DNA of 64,000 bases from Russula earlei (GCA_025769875.1 JAGFNK010000114.1:1-64000); one strand, 5' to 3'. Shown: positions 36,084-48,295, counted from the stretch's first letter. Program-made: numbers and translations. Notes: generated from the letters alone by a model not told the origin.

Positions 36084-37119
36084 ATGTCACCTGGACCGTC
36101 GCCGCCAACTGCTCAAACTTACACGCAGCCGTATAGCACATATCCACAACCTTATAGCCAATATTCAACACAGCAGTATCCTCCCGTAAATTATGCTTCG
36201 CAGCAGCCGCAAGGCTCGATGTACTCAGCTTTTCAAAGTCCCTACGGCAGGAAGGATTCGACTTCGTGGATCGACGTGTTATCGCCTCAGGAGCTCTCTG
36301 TTGTAAACCCTGAAGTTGCTTCCAAAGCGATGAATCGTTTCATCTCCGCAGAGCTCAAACTCGAGGGATTCGACGCTGCTGAGCCGGCAGCGCTGAGTAG
36401 ATTGGAGGACGAAGTGGTCCATTGTGGGTTTCCACATCTATCTGCGCCCTCTCGCCGTACTTACAGCCATCGACCCCTACCTAGTCATTCAGGACCTCCA
36501 CCGCAGGATCCACGACTATGCGAATCTTGCCAATAGGACTGCACCTCTAGCCAGCGATATGTTCGACATATCCCATCAGTGCGGGTTGGATACAGACGAC
36601 TTGCGATTGACATCCGAGCTCTCCAAGTGGAGGCGTCGAGGTATGCGGGGATGATATTGCTGCGTTATCTTTCCCTTCTAAGCGTCTCTCCAAAGCGTCC
36701 ACTACTATCAATGAGTCAATGGCGCTGCTCCACGCGGAACGCAAGTCTCCGCCGCCCAAACTGCTCTCGTCGGACGACGAGGGTTCCCCGCCTTCGATAC
36801 CAAATACTCTCAGGACCATTCCCCACTTCTACCCGACTCTTCCGCCAAAACACACATATCTTCGGACTCCGGTATGCATCCCTGCTCCGTTCCGTTCACA
36901 TCTCCCTCATCCAGGCTATAGCCTTCCCCACCAAGGAAACAAGCGTTGCCATCCTTGGAAAAGAAATTGAAAAATGCAAGCCTCGTTCAGGAATCGCTTC
37001 AAAATCTTCTTTTAGCAACAGAAGATGTGGTCGGGCCAGATGACGGCGAAATATTAGGCGCCATCGTTAATTGGGAGACCACAGTGCATCCACGGAAACG
37101 ATGGAAGCTAGGCGCATAA
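36084..37119 (+). CDS. TAF8: TFIID subunit TAF8-like
   Basis: Exons 36084-36423, 36467-36640, 36696-36871 and 36922-37119 give 295 residues, frame kept throughout. After a Tyr/Gln/Pro-rich head (1-50) comes a histone-fold (bromodomain-associated) region ending HRRIHDYANLANRTAPLASDMF (about 127-150), which pairs with TAF10 in metazoan and yeast TFIID. The TAF8 C-terminal signature PHFYPTLPPKHTYLRTP (about 215-230) is split from the tail by a 50-nt intron. The tail has a Lys-rich helix. The start was set at the first ATG (36084) after the 112-bp shared promoter with FMN1. The first intron is short (43 nt). Confidence 0.85.
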
Positions 37120-37253
37120 GATTATCTCATCTATTGAGTACGCTTAGCAGTACACGCTTACTACTATCCACCATGAATACTCAAAGTACTGGCCACCCCT
37201 ACGGCAGCAACGTTGCAGTCCTCGAAGGGTATGCAGTACAACACACCAAACCC

Positions 37254-39657
37254 CTAGCTTCGTGATGATCTCTTTGGTTGGATCCTAGTTGAAGAGGTCA
37301 CCTTCTTTCCACGAATTGATCGACTTTTTGGTGTCGCAGCAGGAATGTCCTGCTCAACAGACAGTCCCGCGTTAACTTGAACCGCTACAGCTGAATCCAT
37401 ATCAACGTCGTCGGTTAAGGAAGAGTCGACACCTGATATTATATTCTCTTGTCAGTGTCCCTTATTCATGCATTCAAGTGTAGCTACCTTTCCCTACTGT
37501 ATCCACAGTCAAGCGTTGATGCGAGATTTTCTGTCTTTTATCTGCGTAATTGAGATCACGCGATGCAGGAGTGGGCCGTTTGCGAGAAAGTTGTCGCGTA
37601 TCTTCGCGTGTGTCCTCATTTTCAATCCTCGGTGTCGATGCATGGGCCGAATCGAATGTCACTGGAGGAACTGCCTCCGATATTGTTGGTTGTGATGGAC
37701 CCACGTTCTGCGGTGACTGTACAGGATCGGAGGTTGCGTGTATTTGAGTTCTCGCTCGGTTCAGCGGCCGCGCTTTAGGGCGAGGTTTCTTGGAGGTCTC
37801 AACAGGAGGGAGCTGGGAATCCACCTGGGGCAACGCTGCATCGTGCCCGATCACTTCTGGGTCTCCTGGACCATTCTTTGCGTGTGCCTTCCTGCCTTTT
37901 CTCGAGCGTGTTTGAGGCTTCCGCGATGCGTCGTCATTTTGAGCAGAATCCCTGGCAGATGACTCCAAGGCACGCTCCTTCCCCTTCCGACTGCGTTGCC
38001 TCGCTTTGGAAGATGGAGGCCCTGCGGTACTAGTCACCAATCCTTGTGCCTCATTCGTCCTGGAAGTAATTCCTTGACTATCCGATTTCAGGACATCATA
38101 GCGATATCGACACTACGCCCCGAGTTAGAATCGACCCCCGTGAGGATATACGAGCCTTACCGTATTGTCCGTCCTGCCAGTCCCAATTCTTTCGCTCACC
38201 TCCTTCCATTTTCCCACACCAAACTCGCTGACGGCGGAGAGCAGCCTTGCATCTTCCTCGGTGGTCCATTTACCCTTCGTAACTTTGGGGTTCAGCCTCT
38301 CTGTCCATCGGTCCCGACATTGTTCATTGTTTCGTCCCGGAATGACAGATGCCACTTCCATCCATGCGTGACCGTAGAGATTAACAGCCAATCGTAATTG
38401 AGCGTCCTCCTCCGGGCTCCAATTGCCCCTACGAATTGAAGGATCGAGTGATCGATACCAACGGTTCTGACAAGAATTCGGTTGCGCGTCCTCAGAAACT
38501 AACCTGGCAACTTCCGACGCTCGTCAACGATAGTGTACAATGGGGGGACGCAAGTATAGATACCTAACGACCAGCTCTCGGTACCAAATTTCTGAACAGC
38601 TTCGACCAACCGTCTATCTGATTCGGCGTCCCATACGTGCGTCTTTCGTACGATAGCATGACGCATGACATCTATCGGAGTCCGACGCGTCTTTATGTCC
38701 TTGAGTATTTAAAGAGAGATAAGCATGAGAAGCTCTTACACCTAGCTGTTCAGCGATGGACACCCAGTCTATATTGCCTCCTTCATGACCTTGAACCAGT
38801 GCTTTGGCTGCAGCGATTTCGGATGAAGGCCAAGACGAGTGATTGAATCTTGGATGACGATCGCCTAGCCAACGAATCTCGCACTCTCTTGCAGAACGTT
38901 GAGATATGGCCGATGAGTCGGTAACGACCTAATAGGGTGAACTGATAGTTGATATGGGAAGATATTAAACTAGCTACCTTGTCAGCGATCCGTTCCCAGT
39001 CAAGACCCTCGGTCGATTCGAGGTCACTCATAGAATATTGCGATGCGAATGAGTGTTCTCCCCTGGAAGACTGTTACAAAGGCACAGCCAGAATGCTATG
39101 GATAAGCTGACCTCCGTTGCGTTTCATACGCACGAAGCCTCCTGTTTTCAAGACGAACGGCTTCAGCCAAACTCTCAAGTTCTTTGTGTTTCACTGAGGG
39201 CCATAAGTGGACAAATTTTATTCGAGACGGTTTGGGGCTCACTCGGGTGGTACTCAGTGAGGCCCAAGAATCGCTGGCGACGAATCGCGTCATCGTAAAA
39301 TGGTGAATCCTACCTATTTCTAAGTACGAGTAGCTCTGTTCGTGTAGTTGTGTCGCGTTCTCACCTGCGACAACAAATCTGTGGCCGACAAGAGGCCCAT
39401 GGGCCTGGTTGCACCAGAAACTTGAATGCAACCAGCTATGTCGAGATGCGACTCCTCTTCCTCGTATTCAGCGGCGTTCTAAATAGTTTTGAATAAATGG
39501 TTGCAACCTTTTTCCGGGAGGGAAGACCTACGAGAAGTTTGTCAACCGCCGCGAGCTCGGCCTCCAGGCGCTCCGTGTAGACATTAAGCGCATATTGGTG
39601 GTCCTTGTTGAGCTGCACAGCCGATTGTAGGATATCTTTGAGGCCTTTACCGGTCAT
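37254..39657 (-). CDS. Multi-Myb-repeat transcription factor, SNAPC4-like
   Basis: Multi-exon minus gene; ends read QPKRSSRS-stop at 37254 and MTGKGLKDILQSAVQLNKDH at 39657. Order: a coiled-coil N-terminus (to about residue 50), an acidic exon (NAAEYEEEESHLDIAG), the charged helix KHKELESLAEAVRLENRRLR, then successive Myb/SANT repeats. These are GLDWERIADKV...ECEIRWLG, NIDWVSIAEQLG, a repeat starting THVWDAESDRRLVEAVQKFG, RRGNWSPEEDAQLRLAVNLYGHAWMEVASVIPGRNNEQCRDRW and KGKWTTEEDARLLSAVSEFGVGKWKEVSERI. A basic Ser/Arg/Lys-rich C-terminus follows. This layout (coiled coil then four to five Myb repeats) matches SNAPC4/SNAP190, which activates snRNA promoters; another Myb factor is possible. Not all splice sites were fixed. 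Divergent from SND2 by 122 bp; convergent with TAF8 (134 bp). Confidence 0.7.
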
Positions 39658-39779
39658 TCCAAAGCGCCATGCAAAGCACCGTGCAGAGTTGTCGGATGTG
39701 ATTTCAAATCAAAGCTGCTGTCACGCGCCGCCACGCGTGTGTGCGTCGTACACCACCTCATCATCACCAAGTGTCATCT

Positions 39780-40482
39780 ATGGCGAATACGTCGTCCAAA
39801 CGAATAGGTAACCAACACCTTGTCCTAGCGCGTTATCTTTTCACCTGATCTTTACAGCATCCCAGAATGAGGTAGCCATCAAAAATATGTGTTACGGTCA
39901 TCTTCTGGGTAACATCGTGCCTCTCCTCATCAGGGTTCTATTCCGACGGGAAGCTTTCCTACTGTCAAAAAAAGCTATCGCGCTTTATTGTGTGTCTCTG
40001 GCGCTATCCCATTTTCTTTACCGGCAATTGAAGAGAATGGGGACACCAAGACGAGATTCGACGGGTAATCTGGTGTCTTCTGGTGATGATTTGAACCAAC
40101 CGGGAATGACGGACTGGACTTTCGACGTCCTTTACATCTCTTGTGAGTCTGCAAACATATGTAGTTTTGGCATTCACTCCATAATTATCCTTAGGGCTTG
40201 CGCAAGTAGGCTCTGCCATTCTTGGGGAATGGTTCTGGTGGATTTACATTGTGGTGCTGACCTCCTTACTCTTGCGCTTGAGTCCTTTGACACCTTTTTC
40301 TCCAGATTCCTACATTCGTGTTCTACAAATCATGGACTATATTCATCTCGCCAATGCTCTTCGGCCGGTCATCTTCCTTAGGTCAAGAAGAGCAGAAGCA
40401 GGAAGGGTCGAGTAAGCGACAGGAAAAGCTGAAGAAGCGTAGCGAGCGTGGGGATCCCAGGGTTAAGCAGGTACGCAAGTGA
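39780..40482 (+). CDS. SND2: SND2/TMEM208-family ER membrane protein
   Basis: Exons 39780-39807, 39858-40142, 40195-40253 and 40306-40482 give 182 residues. Family features: MANTSSKRIASQNEVAIKN start, hydrophobic segments (about 22-60), the conserved loop GTPRRDSTGNLVSSGDDLNQ and PGMTDWTFDVLYISW, a second hydrophobic pair (AQVGSAILGEWFWWIYIVIP and a further segment ending FISPMLFG), and a basic tail ending RSERGDPRVKQVRK. SND2 acts in SRP-independent targeting of proteins to the ER. Intron 3 (40254-40305) is needed to reach the FVFYKSWTIF frame. Confidence 0.88.
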
Positions 40483-40987
40483 TGGTAGGGAATTGGCCCA
40501 TCCAATCCGCATGTATCCAAGGGTAGACAGACAGATTGGCTGGGTTGCAATTTACTACCTCTGCACTTTGCCATTGTCTCCTGCCATGTCATCGAGTTTG
40601 TATGAAGCGCAAACTGTGTTCTTCCTTTTCCATTTCGCGCGACAAGGAGGGCACGTGGAACACGCAAACAACGCGTAAATAACGTATGGCCAGCATCTCC
40701 GCCGTTTTCTCTCTGCTTGCACGGTTTGATGGGCAAACTGTGTATAGCCTGTCCCCTCCTCTCACCTTGTGATTCGAGATCGACGCCTTGCCACTTATTG
40801 CTATACAGCTCAGAGATTGGATTTAATCTCACCACTTCTCGATTATCACACCAGAAGGTCGCGTCCCCGTCTCTCTTGTGGTGGTGTATGAAGAAATGAC
40901 ATCTAACTCATAGTTCTTGGACGGAAACAAACCTTACGCGGCCAAAAACATATCCTTGTCTCGATTCAGCTCCTGCCTCACGCATAT
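40483..40987. other. Intergenic between SND2 and SFR1
   Basis: 505 bp without a convincing gene. A minus ORF (40383-40835) overlaps the SND2 end and has no recognisable features. It holds the SND2 3' end and the SFR1 promoter. Confidence 0.5.
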
Positions 40988-43165
40988 ATGCGGGGAAACT
41001 TGATAGAGCAACCGATGTCTTCCGCGTCAAGTAACTTGAAGCAATCCGTTTTCATAAACCTGGAGAGGAGCGAAGATAACTCTGGGGAGGCGAGTAATGC
41101 TGTAAGGGGTGTTTATTTACGGCAAGGATTCTTTGGGACTGATGGTATGAAGTCCTCTGAATCAGTTGTGTGCAACGATATGCAACCCCCCTCGACGGCT
41201 TTCGAGGGGGAGCTCACACTAGATGCTGACAAGACATCATTCACACATTCCTCCTCGCCTTTGTCCTCATCCACACCAGCGATGTGCCAGTGCCCTAGCG
41301 CGGACGTGTCACTTGTCCCTCCATCCCCGAGCCTCTCAACCGAAAACGTCGCAAACGGCGATTGCAAGACTACGACTCTGGTACGCCTCTAAGCTTTGTT
41401 GTCTCTAGCTTGCTACTGCACTCCCGCTCGTAGAGTATGGGGTCTTCCGATGCCGCAACTAATGTTGGTTTCACGGGAATGGTCCTTCCTCCATTTGAGG
41501 CGGTAATGCAACAGTCGACAATGTCAGACTTCTTATCAACTCCACAATCAGGCAATACTCAAAGTTCTCAAGAAACTCCGCCTAATGTTGTTCCAGTGGA
41601 TCTGTCCTTCGGTGGCGTCAGTTCTGGTGATCCTGGGATGGCACTGCATCCTATCGTCCTGGGCTACTCCTCGTGCTCGGCTACACTTTCAGATGTGGAA
41701 GCTGAGACCAGTGCTCATCTTCATGATGCCTCTGGCAATGCTGAACGATTTTTGACTCATGATGATACGGACCCTGCACAAAATATGTCCTCGAACACGA
41801 CAACTAGCATACCTTCACTTGATCCTTCTGACATTACGGATGTCCCTTTAGCAGACCCACTTATTCATGTTAATTCTCGCAAATCCTCAGTCTGTGATTA
41901 TAGTCTATCTCAGGCCCACAGCGCGGAGACTCTTGAGCCCACTCTTGATCCGACTTTGGGTGCTCCTACTCCTTTACCACCTGCCTATAATCTGGCTCGT
42001 GATTCTTCTTCCCCTTCGTCCCCTGCGCGAACCTGTTACGACTTTCTGCACTTGACACCCCCTTCCTCACCTTGGACAGATTGTAATATTACAATCGTCG
42101 AAAGTAGGGCTGGGATCGGAGAGTCTTCTAGTAACTACACAACGTCTCATGAAGACCCCCCAAGGGCTATGTCCAGTCCAAACTTTTCCTTTCACGAGGA
42201 CGCGTCTTCTCCGTCATCTTCAGCCCCTCACCAAACGACTACGAGTACAAAACGAGGTCAAGTTGACGAAAGTGATGAGGTACGCTGCCAGAAACTGTTC
42301 GACAGCTGTATCTGATAAAATGTCTCAGGACTTGTCTTCTGTAAAGCCCGCAAAACGAATTGTGAGCGCCCTTCTATAGCTTCTTGGTAGCTTCATTAAT
42401 TTACGAGTATAGCGAATGGACGAGACGATGTCCTCTCCTCTGCGAGGTGCTCCTGCACCCTGGCGTGCAACTCTCGCGTCTCAAAAACTCTCACGAAAGA
42501 AACTAGTAGCACCGTTCCGCTCGCCGTTGCAGACTAAAACACCGCGGACACAACCAACCATGTCTACTAGTCCAGAGGAAGTCGCAGGTGAACGAATCGT
42601 AGGGGAGCAGCGAGAGAAATACAAAACAGTGCCTACAAATGCACACGAACCTCCAACAGGAGCGCAAAGAATTGTCAAATCGCTCGTTCGTTCTTCCAGG
42701 GCTGCAACGCAATTCAGGTCCCCTCTTGTGAAGGCTCCTATACACGAGTCACGGCCTTTAGTCCTCCCGAATCAGGTTATCATGAATCTTGAGCGCACGA
42801 TAACAACCTTGAAACGTGCGATCAAAATTAAGCGCGATAGCGATGAATACCACCTGGAACGCCTTGCGAAGAAGTGGCGAGATGCTGGTAGGGAAGCTGC
42901 GTACGAACTGTGGGGCATTGTACGTGATCTGAGCACAGACGGAGGCGAGATACATGGGAAATGTATTGACACGGGGTGGGGCTGGGACTATCAGGGCGAA
43001 GGTGGTACTTGCGGGCAAGATGCGGAGGGGGATGGATATACGAAGCAAGAGAGCACCCTTGGGGTCATGCTCCGCAATCTTGGAATCGCACCAGAGACCC
43101 TGGGGTGGAACGACGAGGAAGAGACTTTTGTCGATGATGACGAAGCTGGTACTGTCTCGTATTAA
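40988..43165 (+). CDS. SFR1: Sfr1/Mei5-like recombination mediator
   Basis: Exons 40988-41380, 41434-42279, 42329-42361 and 42413-43165 give 674 residues; exon 3 is only 33 nt. The first two thirds are disordered and Ser/Thr-rich (with PPSPSLS, LTPPSSPW). A basic stretch with RSPLQTKTPRTQP and FRSPLVKAP follows. The C-terminal helical core (NLERTITTLKRAIKIKRDSD then LERLAKKWRDAGREAAYELW) is the part typical of Sfr1/Mei5, which with Swi5 stabilises Rad51/Dmc1 filaments. The acidic end ETFVDDDEAG closes it. The FRSP-type motif resembles the one in Sfr1 homologues. Assignment rests on the C-terminal helix only, so it is good but not certain. Confidence 0.75.
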
Positions 43166-43270
43166 TATAGAGTTGAAGGACATGTTCATGGGCGGGAAGT
43201 CAAAGCCTGGCAAACAAGTAGGCACAAGGAATTCTCATATAACGGTCAATAAACAAAGTAAACGAAAAGC

Positions 43271-44059
43271 ATGGGAGCTTATCCTTTCGTCTTCGTTTGC
43301 CCTTCTACGAGGGGTCTTTCGCTCGCTCTCACGCGGCAGCTCCTCCGCTCCACAAATTTCCCAGTCTATGCCACCCACCGTTCGGGGTCACCCCAAGCAG
43401 TGGCTAGGGACATACTATCCCCTCTCAAGGATGTCGACGCGTCACGGCTGCACCTACTTCCACTCGATCTGATGCGCGAGGATTCTATTGCAGTCGCAGC
43501 ACGCCAGCTTTCCGACAGCCTACCCAGAGACCAAGAGCCATACCTTCACACAGCCTTCGTGGCTGGCGGTATCCTGCATCCGGAAAAGCAGCCAGCCGAC
43601 CTCGACGCAAGCATCATGCAGCGGACATTCCAGATCAACGTCATCTCCCACCTACTCCTCGTCAAACATTTCGCACATTTTCTTCCGAAGGCATGTTCCA
43701 CGGCCGCTGATGAGGGTGAGCTCGCAAAGTGGGTGCATATCACCGCGCGGCTGGGTTCAATCACGGATAACAAGCGCGGGGGATGGTATTCGTATCGCGC
43801 TTCCAAGGCCGCGTTGAATCAGGTGATCAAGACTTTCGACTGGCAATTGCAGCAAGGAAACAGCCGGGCGATGTGTGTCGGTATCCACCCAGGAACAGTC
43901 AAGACAGACCTCAGCAAGCCTTTCTGGAACAATGTAGCAAAAGGCAGCCTGTTTGAGCCTGACTTTGCAGCCGAGAGGATAATAGAAACAGTAGAACAGT
44001 TGGGGCTAGACACAAGGGGGAGGGTGTGGGATTGGTCAGGGAAAGAAGTGCCGCCCTAG
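43271..44059 (+). CDS. Short-chain dehydrogenase/reductase (C-factor-like)
   Basis: Single-exon SDR of 262 residues. The N-terminal Rossmann segment (PFVFVCPSTRGLSLALTRQL) matches the C-factor/sniffer type of coenzyme motif (xSxRGxGxxL) rather than the classical TGxxxGxG. Then come DLMREDS, FVAGGIL (NAG-like position), QINVISHLLLVKHF, the Ser at about 163 (ITARLGSI), and the catalytic Tyr175-Lys179 pair in GWYSYRASKAALN. It ends GIHPGTVKTDLSKPF. Substrate unknown. It sits 105 bp after SFR1 on the same strand. Confidence 0.9.
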   Translation: MGAYPFVFVCPSTRGLSLALTRQLLRSTNFPVYATHRSGSPQAVARDILSPLKDVDASRLHLLPLDLMREDSIAVAARQLSDSLPRDQEPYLHTAFVAGGILHPEKQPADLDASIMQRTFQINVISHLLLVKHFAHFLPKACSTAADEGELAKWVHITARLGSITDNKRGGWYSYRASKAALNQVIKTFDWQLQQGNSRAMCVGIHPGTVKTDLSKPFWNNVAKGSLFEPDFAAERIIETVEQLGLDTRGRVWDWSGKEVPP

Positions 44060-44350
44060 ATGGATTGCTCTACGATGAGGGTTGAAAAAATAAATCGTAA
44101 AAAAAAAACAGTAACCAAAGCCCCAGGTCAAGCTGAGATTTGAAAAATTCGTAAAGCGACATTGAAGTGAGGGCCGAACACGGAACGCCCTAGTAAAAGG
44201 CGAGGGCGTTGTCTGGTTGTACGACCCTCTGTCGCCAGTGTAATGTTTGGCATCGAATGACATGAGATAGAGAACTTTGAATTTAGTTTGAACCGCGGGT
44301 GGGCCGAGTAACGATCCTGGCCACCCCCACATCCTTTAAACTCGTCAATC

Positions 44351-46348
44351 ATGTCAGATGAACAATTTAGAAACTTAGTGTCCGACACACTCTACTCCTT
44401 ATTCTCTTCATCAAGTATCCATACTCCAGTCGGTAGTCTTGAATTACTATCTAATGCGATAACTACGGATCTCGGGCCAACCGCAGGTGATCCGGCGACC
44501 CCACAGAAACCAAGGTTTCGCCTCACCGACCGCTCCCGCTTCGAGAACGCCATCGAAGCATTAGCAAAAAATTGGGAGAGAGGCTCCGTCTCCATCATTC
44601 GCGATGAGAGCGGCGTCACCGTGACCGATGTACATCTAGGATCAGTTAACGGTGCAGAAGCTCCCGCGCGAGTCATTGGGAAGCGGAAACGCGTCAAGGA
44701 CGAGGATGCGGATTCCGCCGCGGGAAGCGGTGACGAAGCTGAGGATGCGTACGACGAAGAGGCGCAGAAACCCTGCACGACGCTATCAAATTTACCAAAG
44801 GAGGTGAAGGAGGTGTACGCTTTCTTGCGACGAAGCACGGCCAAGGGCCGTCTGCTGGCCGAGCAGGTCCGTGCCTTCCTGTCGCTTCGCACTGTGTATC
44901 TCATTTTCAGCTACTGCCAAAAAGTTTCGTACCGTCAGGCCTGCATTTGAACCGATCTGCGAGCAAGTCACGAAAGATGAGTGCATCAAAGCACGCACCG
45001 CCCTCCCCACGCCCCTACCTGGAATATGTGATCGCATTCACTTTCGCCCTCTCATTCGCCCACATACGGACCCTGCGCTAGGGCACTGCTCCTATCTCAA
45101 CACTTGCTACTCTGAACCGACTTATGCGCAGTCCCCTTCCATTCCTCCGATCCCCTCCGCACAGGCTCAGATGAATTCGCAGTGGCCCAAGACACAGCTA
45201 CCCTCTGGTCTGGGCGCGGGAGGCAGAGGCAAAGAGAAAGCCCCCTGCCGATATCTGCATTATGAGATCGACTGGGACGCGGGCGACGCAGGTGCCGAGG
45301 CAAAATGGGAGGAAAGACCCATCAAGAAGCCCCATAGGCTTGTTCTTGGGCTTGGCCCCAAAGGTGTATTCCAGCCACCGGTCAGTCCGGTTCATCAACA
45401 CTCACGATGCGTTGATAACGCCTTCACCATCAGCTCCCTCCACAATGGATCAATTGTGACGTCCGGAGGTTCGATTATTCCGTCCTTGGCAAATTTCATG
45501 TTATCATGGCGGATCCTCCCTGGGACATCCACATGAGTGTGTGTGTCATTGTTCTTCTCTCAAATAAGAACAAGTGTTCGATCTAGATGCACGTGGTAGT
45601 TACCGTACGGAACGATGACTGATGATGAGATGCGCGCAATGCCTATTCCGATGCTGCAAGATGAAGGGCTTCTGTTCCTCTGGGTCACCGGTCGCGCAAT
45701 GGAAATCGGTCGAGAATGCCTTCGCGTATGGGGTTATACACGCGTCGACGAAGTTGTTTGGGTAAAGACCAATCAGGTCGGTCTCTTCTCAGCCCTTTGT
45801 GTGTACCACTGAGCATATCAAACCGCCACAACAACAGCTCCAGCGCGTCATTCGCACTGGCAGAACGGGCCATTGGCTCAACCATACTAAAGAACACATG
45901 CTCGTCGGTGTGAAAACCAATTACGACAGCGACGGCAACCTGAAGTTCCCATCATGGGCCAATCGCGGCCTGGATACGGACATCATCGTATCGGAAGTGC
46001 GTGAGACGAGTCGCAAGCCCGATGAAGTTTATGGACTCATCGAACGAATGTGTCCCGGGGGTCGCAAGATCGAAATTTTTGGTCGAAAACATAACACACG
46101 ACCAGGGTGGGTGCTCTCTTCTTACATATCGGGATGGCAGTGGTAATTTTTCGAAAGGTGGTTGACTTTGGGGAATCAGTTGGGGAGTGACCAGATATAT
46201 GAGGAAGATCTGGCTACAAGGATCAAAGCCAGGTGCGCCAAAGTTCTCGATTGCTCGGGCAGAACTCTGACCTAGACAAAGGTATCCCGAACGTGTTATC
46301 GATTCTCCCTACCCCACGCAACAAAGTCATCCTCTTGGATCATTTTGA
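44351..46348 (+). CDS. IME4: mRNA N6-adenosine methyltransferase (MT-A70 / METTL3 family)
   Basis: Exons 44351-44866, 44925-45380, 45434-45538, 45600-45776, 45838-46106, 46158-46232 and 46282-46348 give 554 residues. An N-terminal part with nuclear-type KRKRVKDED and an acidic patch precedes a Cys-containing region ([10 protein letters not shown] ... [14 protein letters not shown]). The MT-A70 domain follows: catalytic DPPW in [92 protein letters not shown]. The last 49-nt intron yields a [12 protein letters not shown] end. DPPW and the NTRPGW run place it with METTL3/Ime4 rather than METTL14. The exon 1/2 junction is ambiguous (a 58-nt intron chosen; a 40-nt alternative at 44871-44910 is possible). 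Confidence 0.9.
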
Positions 46349-46881
46349 AACCCCCAACTACCTAGGTCAGGTAACTCGGGTGTACAGGATACGGAATATT
46401 GTACAGCGGTTTTGCCGAAGATGTTCACCGCACCTGTTGCCTGTCTTATCAATTTTGGGCATGGGTTCAACGCCGCTGCTCAATATTTGCCATGGTCGAC
46501 GCCGCCAGTGTCGGATATTTCGTTCAATGTTATATTTAGTTTATTCCATTTTCGGCCGCTTCCAGGGTTGCTCATCTGTGGGTTTCCGTCAGTGGCAATA
46601 CTGTTCTCAGCACAGAAGACTGCATACTTTCGTCAGCCGGTTCTGGCTTGACCCTCTTTGATGAGGGTAAAGGCTCTGATAATATAACATGATTTGTCCA
46701 GTACAACCCTTATTATCGCCTACCTCTGGGAACAAAGTCAATCGCCTCCGTCGTTCCTCGTGACTGAGTTGAAGGGGGCTGTTCAGCGGTCTGAGGGGTG
46801 TTAAGCTCATGTTTTCCTGCATTCACTGATGGATAAGATAAAGGACTGATGAAGGCAGGCATCCGGTACAACGGGGGGGCA
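46349..46881. other. Intergenic between IME4 and the following minus gene
   Basis: Convergent 3' regions. A minus frame (46713-47021) could extend the orphan gene C-terminus if a further intron exists near 46890; otherwise nothing is seen. Confidence 0.4.
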
Positions 46882-48295
46882 TCAAAGCGTACCAGGATCA
46901 CTATGCTTTGACCGGTAGCGAGACCGCTCGTCCCAGAGTGCACGGGACGGCCCAGGGACCGGTGCCAGGGACTGGACCTGTTTAACGCGGAGAGGCGGTA
47001 TCTTTTGTTGATAATCGTCAAGTGCGCAGAGAAGACAAGCTCGCCTCTGACTCTCTGGAACGAGTGTCAGTGTTGGGAAGATCGTAGGTCTCACTGCGGA
47101 ATCGCATCGGATCGTAGTCGCGGGGCTCATGTTTGATTTGGGTAACCGGTTCTTGTGTGACATGTTCACTCGCTATGAAACCGGGAAAAATGTCATAACA
47201 GGCTGACATGGGACAGCAGAGGGGGGATGGGCGCGCCTTGCGATCGGGCAGCATACAGCAGCGCTATCTGATCTCTCAGTTCCTGAGACGGTTCGTAGGC
47301 TGCTACCTTAAGTTACGAATGGCAGGTATTTGGAGGTGACCCCTACCGGGCTCTCCTGATGCAATCGATGGATCCGTTTGGTTCAAAGGCTCGTCCTTTA
47401 CGCGGTCTGGTGCCGATGAGGGTATCATTTCTGTGGCGTCGTCCGCATTATTATCTGGCACATCCTTGCAGCCTCTACACACGTGCATCGGGAACAATGA
47501 ACGTGACACGTACGCGGGGGGAAGCGCTTTGGTTCCCGCTTCACCTCTCCTCTGGCACGACTTGGACCCCCCGAAGGTGGTTCGGGTGAAGGTTCCGGAC
47601 TGCGAGGCACGGAACCGGGCAGGGCGAGGACCAGACCGGAGAGATGTGACGGTCTGACGGTCCACGTCGGTGAAGGGTACGGGTTCCGAAAATGACCAGG
47701 TGGAGCGTCTTCGTCCGGCCCTACGTGCTCCCTCCAGTTGTCTGCGACGTCGATCGACTCTATGCGCGCGAAACGGTGAGAGAGATGAGCGTTTTCACGC
47801 ACGATCAGAGGGGTCGCCGTTGTTCTGGTAGTCGTATATGAACGCGCACGAGACGGGACCTGGGGGCCAGGGCCAGCCCGCGGCGAGGATATCGTGATAT
47901 TTGTGCTTCCCGAGCATCAGGTCTGGGTTGACCCCGTGCGCGATCCTGACGACCACTTCGTCTCTCTGAAGGACGACTCGGAAAAAAAAAAAAAAAAAAG
48001 AAAGAAAACGGTCGGCATGGGTGCGACGCGAGCGACAGTTGGAACGACTCACCGTCGACATGGTGTAAACGGCCTCAACGGCGGACTCTCGTCGGAAAAC
48101 CCAAGAGATCCACGAAGAGAGCCTGCTGACGTCCACGGCTCCCCGTTCTGCAGGACTCGGATGCATGCCGAATGGCTGGGTTATAACGAAATATATCGAA
48201 TTGTCCTGTTTTTTATACAATGGCTTTGCCATTCGCTTTAGAATCTTCTCCTGCCGCTTGGCAAGGTCGAACCTGTTGTTTTTGTTTTTACCCAT
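46882..48295 (-). CDS. Unrecognised multi-exon protein
   Basis: Minus gene starting MGKNKNNRFDLAKRQEKILK (48295). Exon 1 runs to about 48056 (AVEAVYTMST). An intron containing a long T-run (47981-47999) is followed by VVLQRDEVVVRIAHGVNPDL and HDILAAGWPWPPGPVSCAFIY. A 46-nt intron (GTGCGT...CATAG) then leads to SIDVADNWREHVGPDEDAP and FRNPYPSPTW. Further pieces follow: DVPDNNADDATEMIPSSAPD, AAYEPSQELRDQIALLYAAR, VTQEPVTQIKHEPRDYDPMR and RSRYRSKHSDPGTL before a stop at 46882. Repeated IKHEP/VKDEP and VKREP runs look like SUMOylation consensus sites, suggesting a nuclear protein. No family was recognised, and splice sites in the middle are unresolved. Confidence 0.5.
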
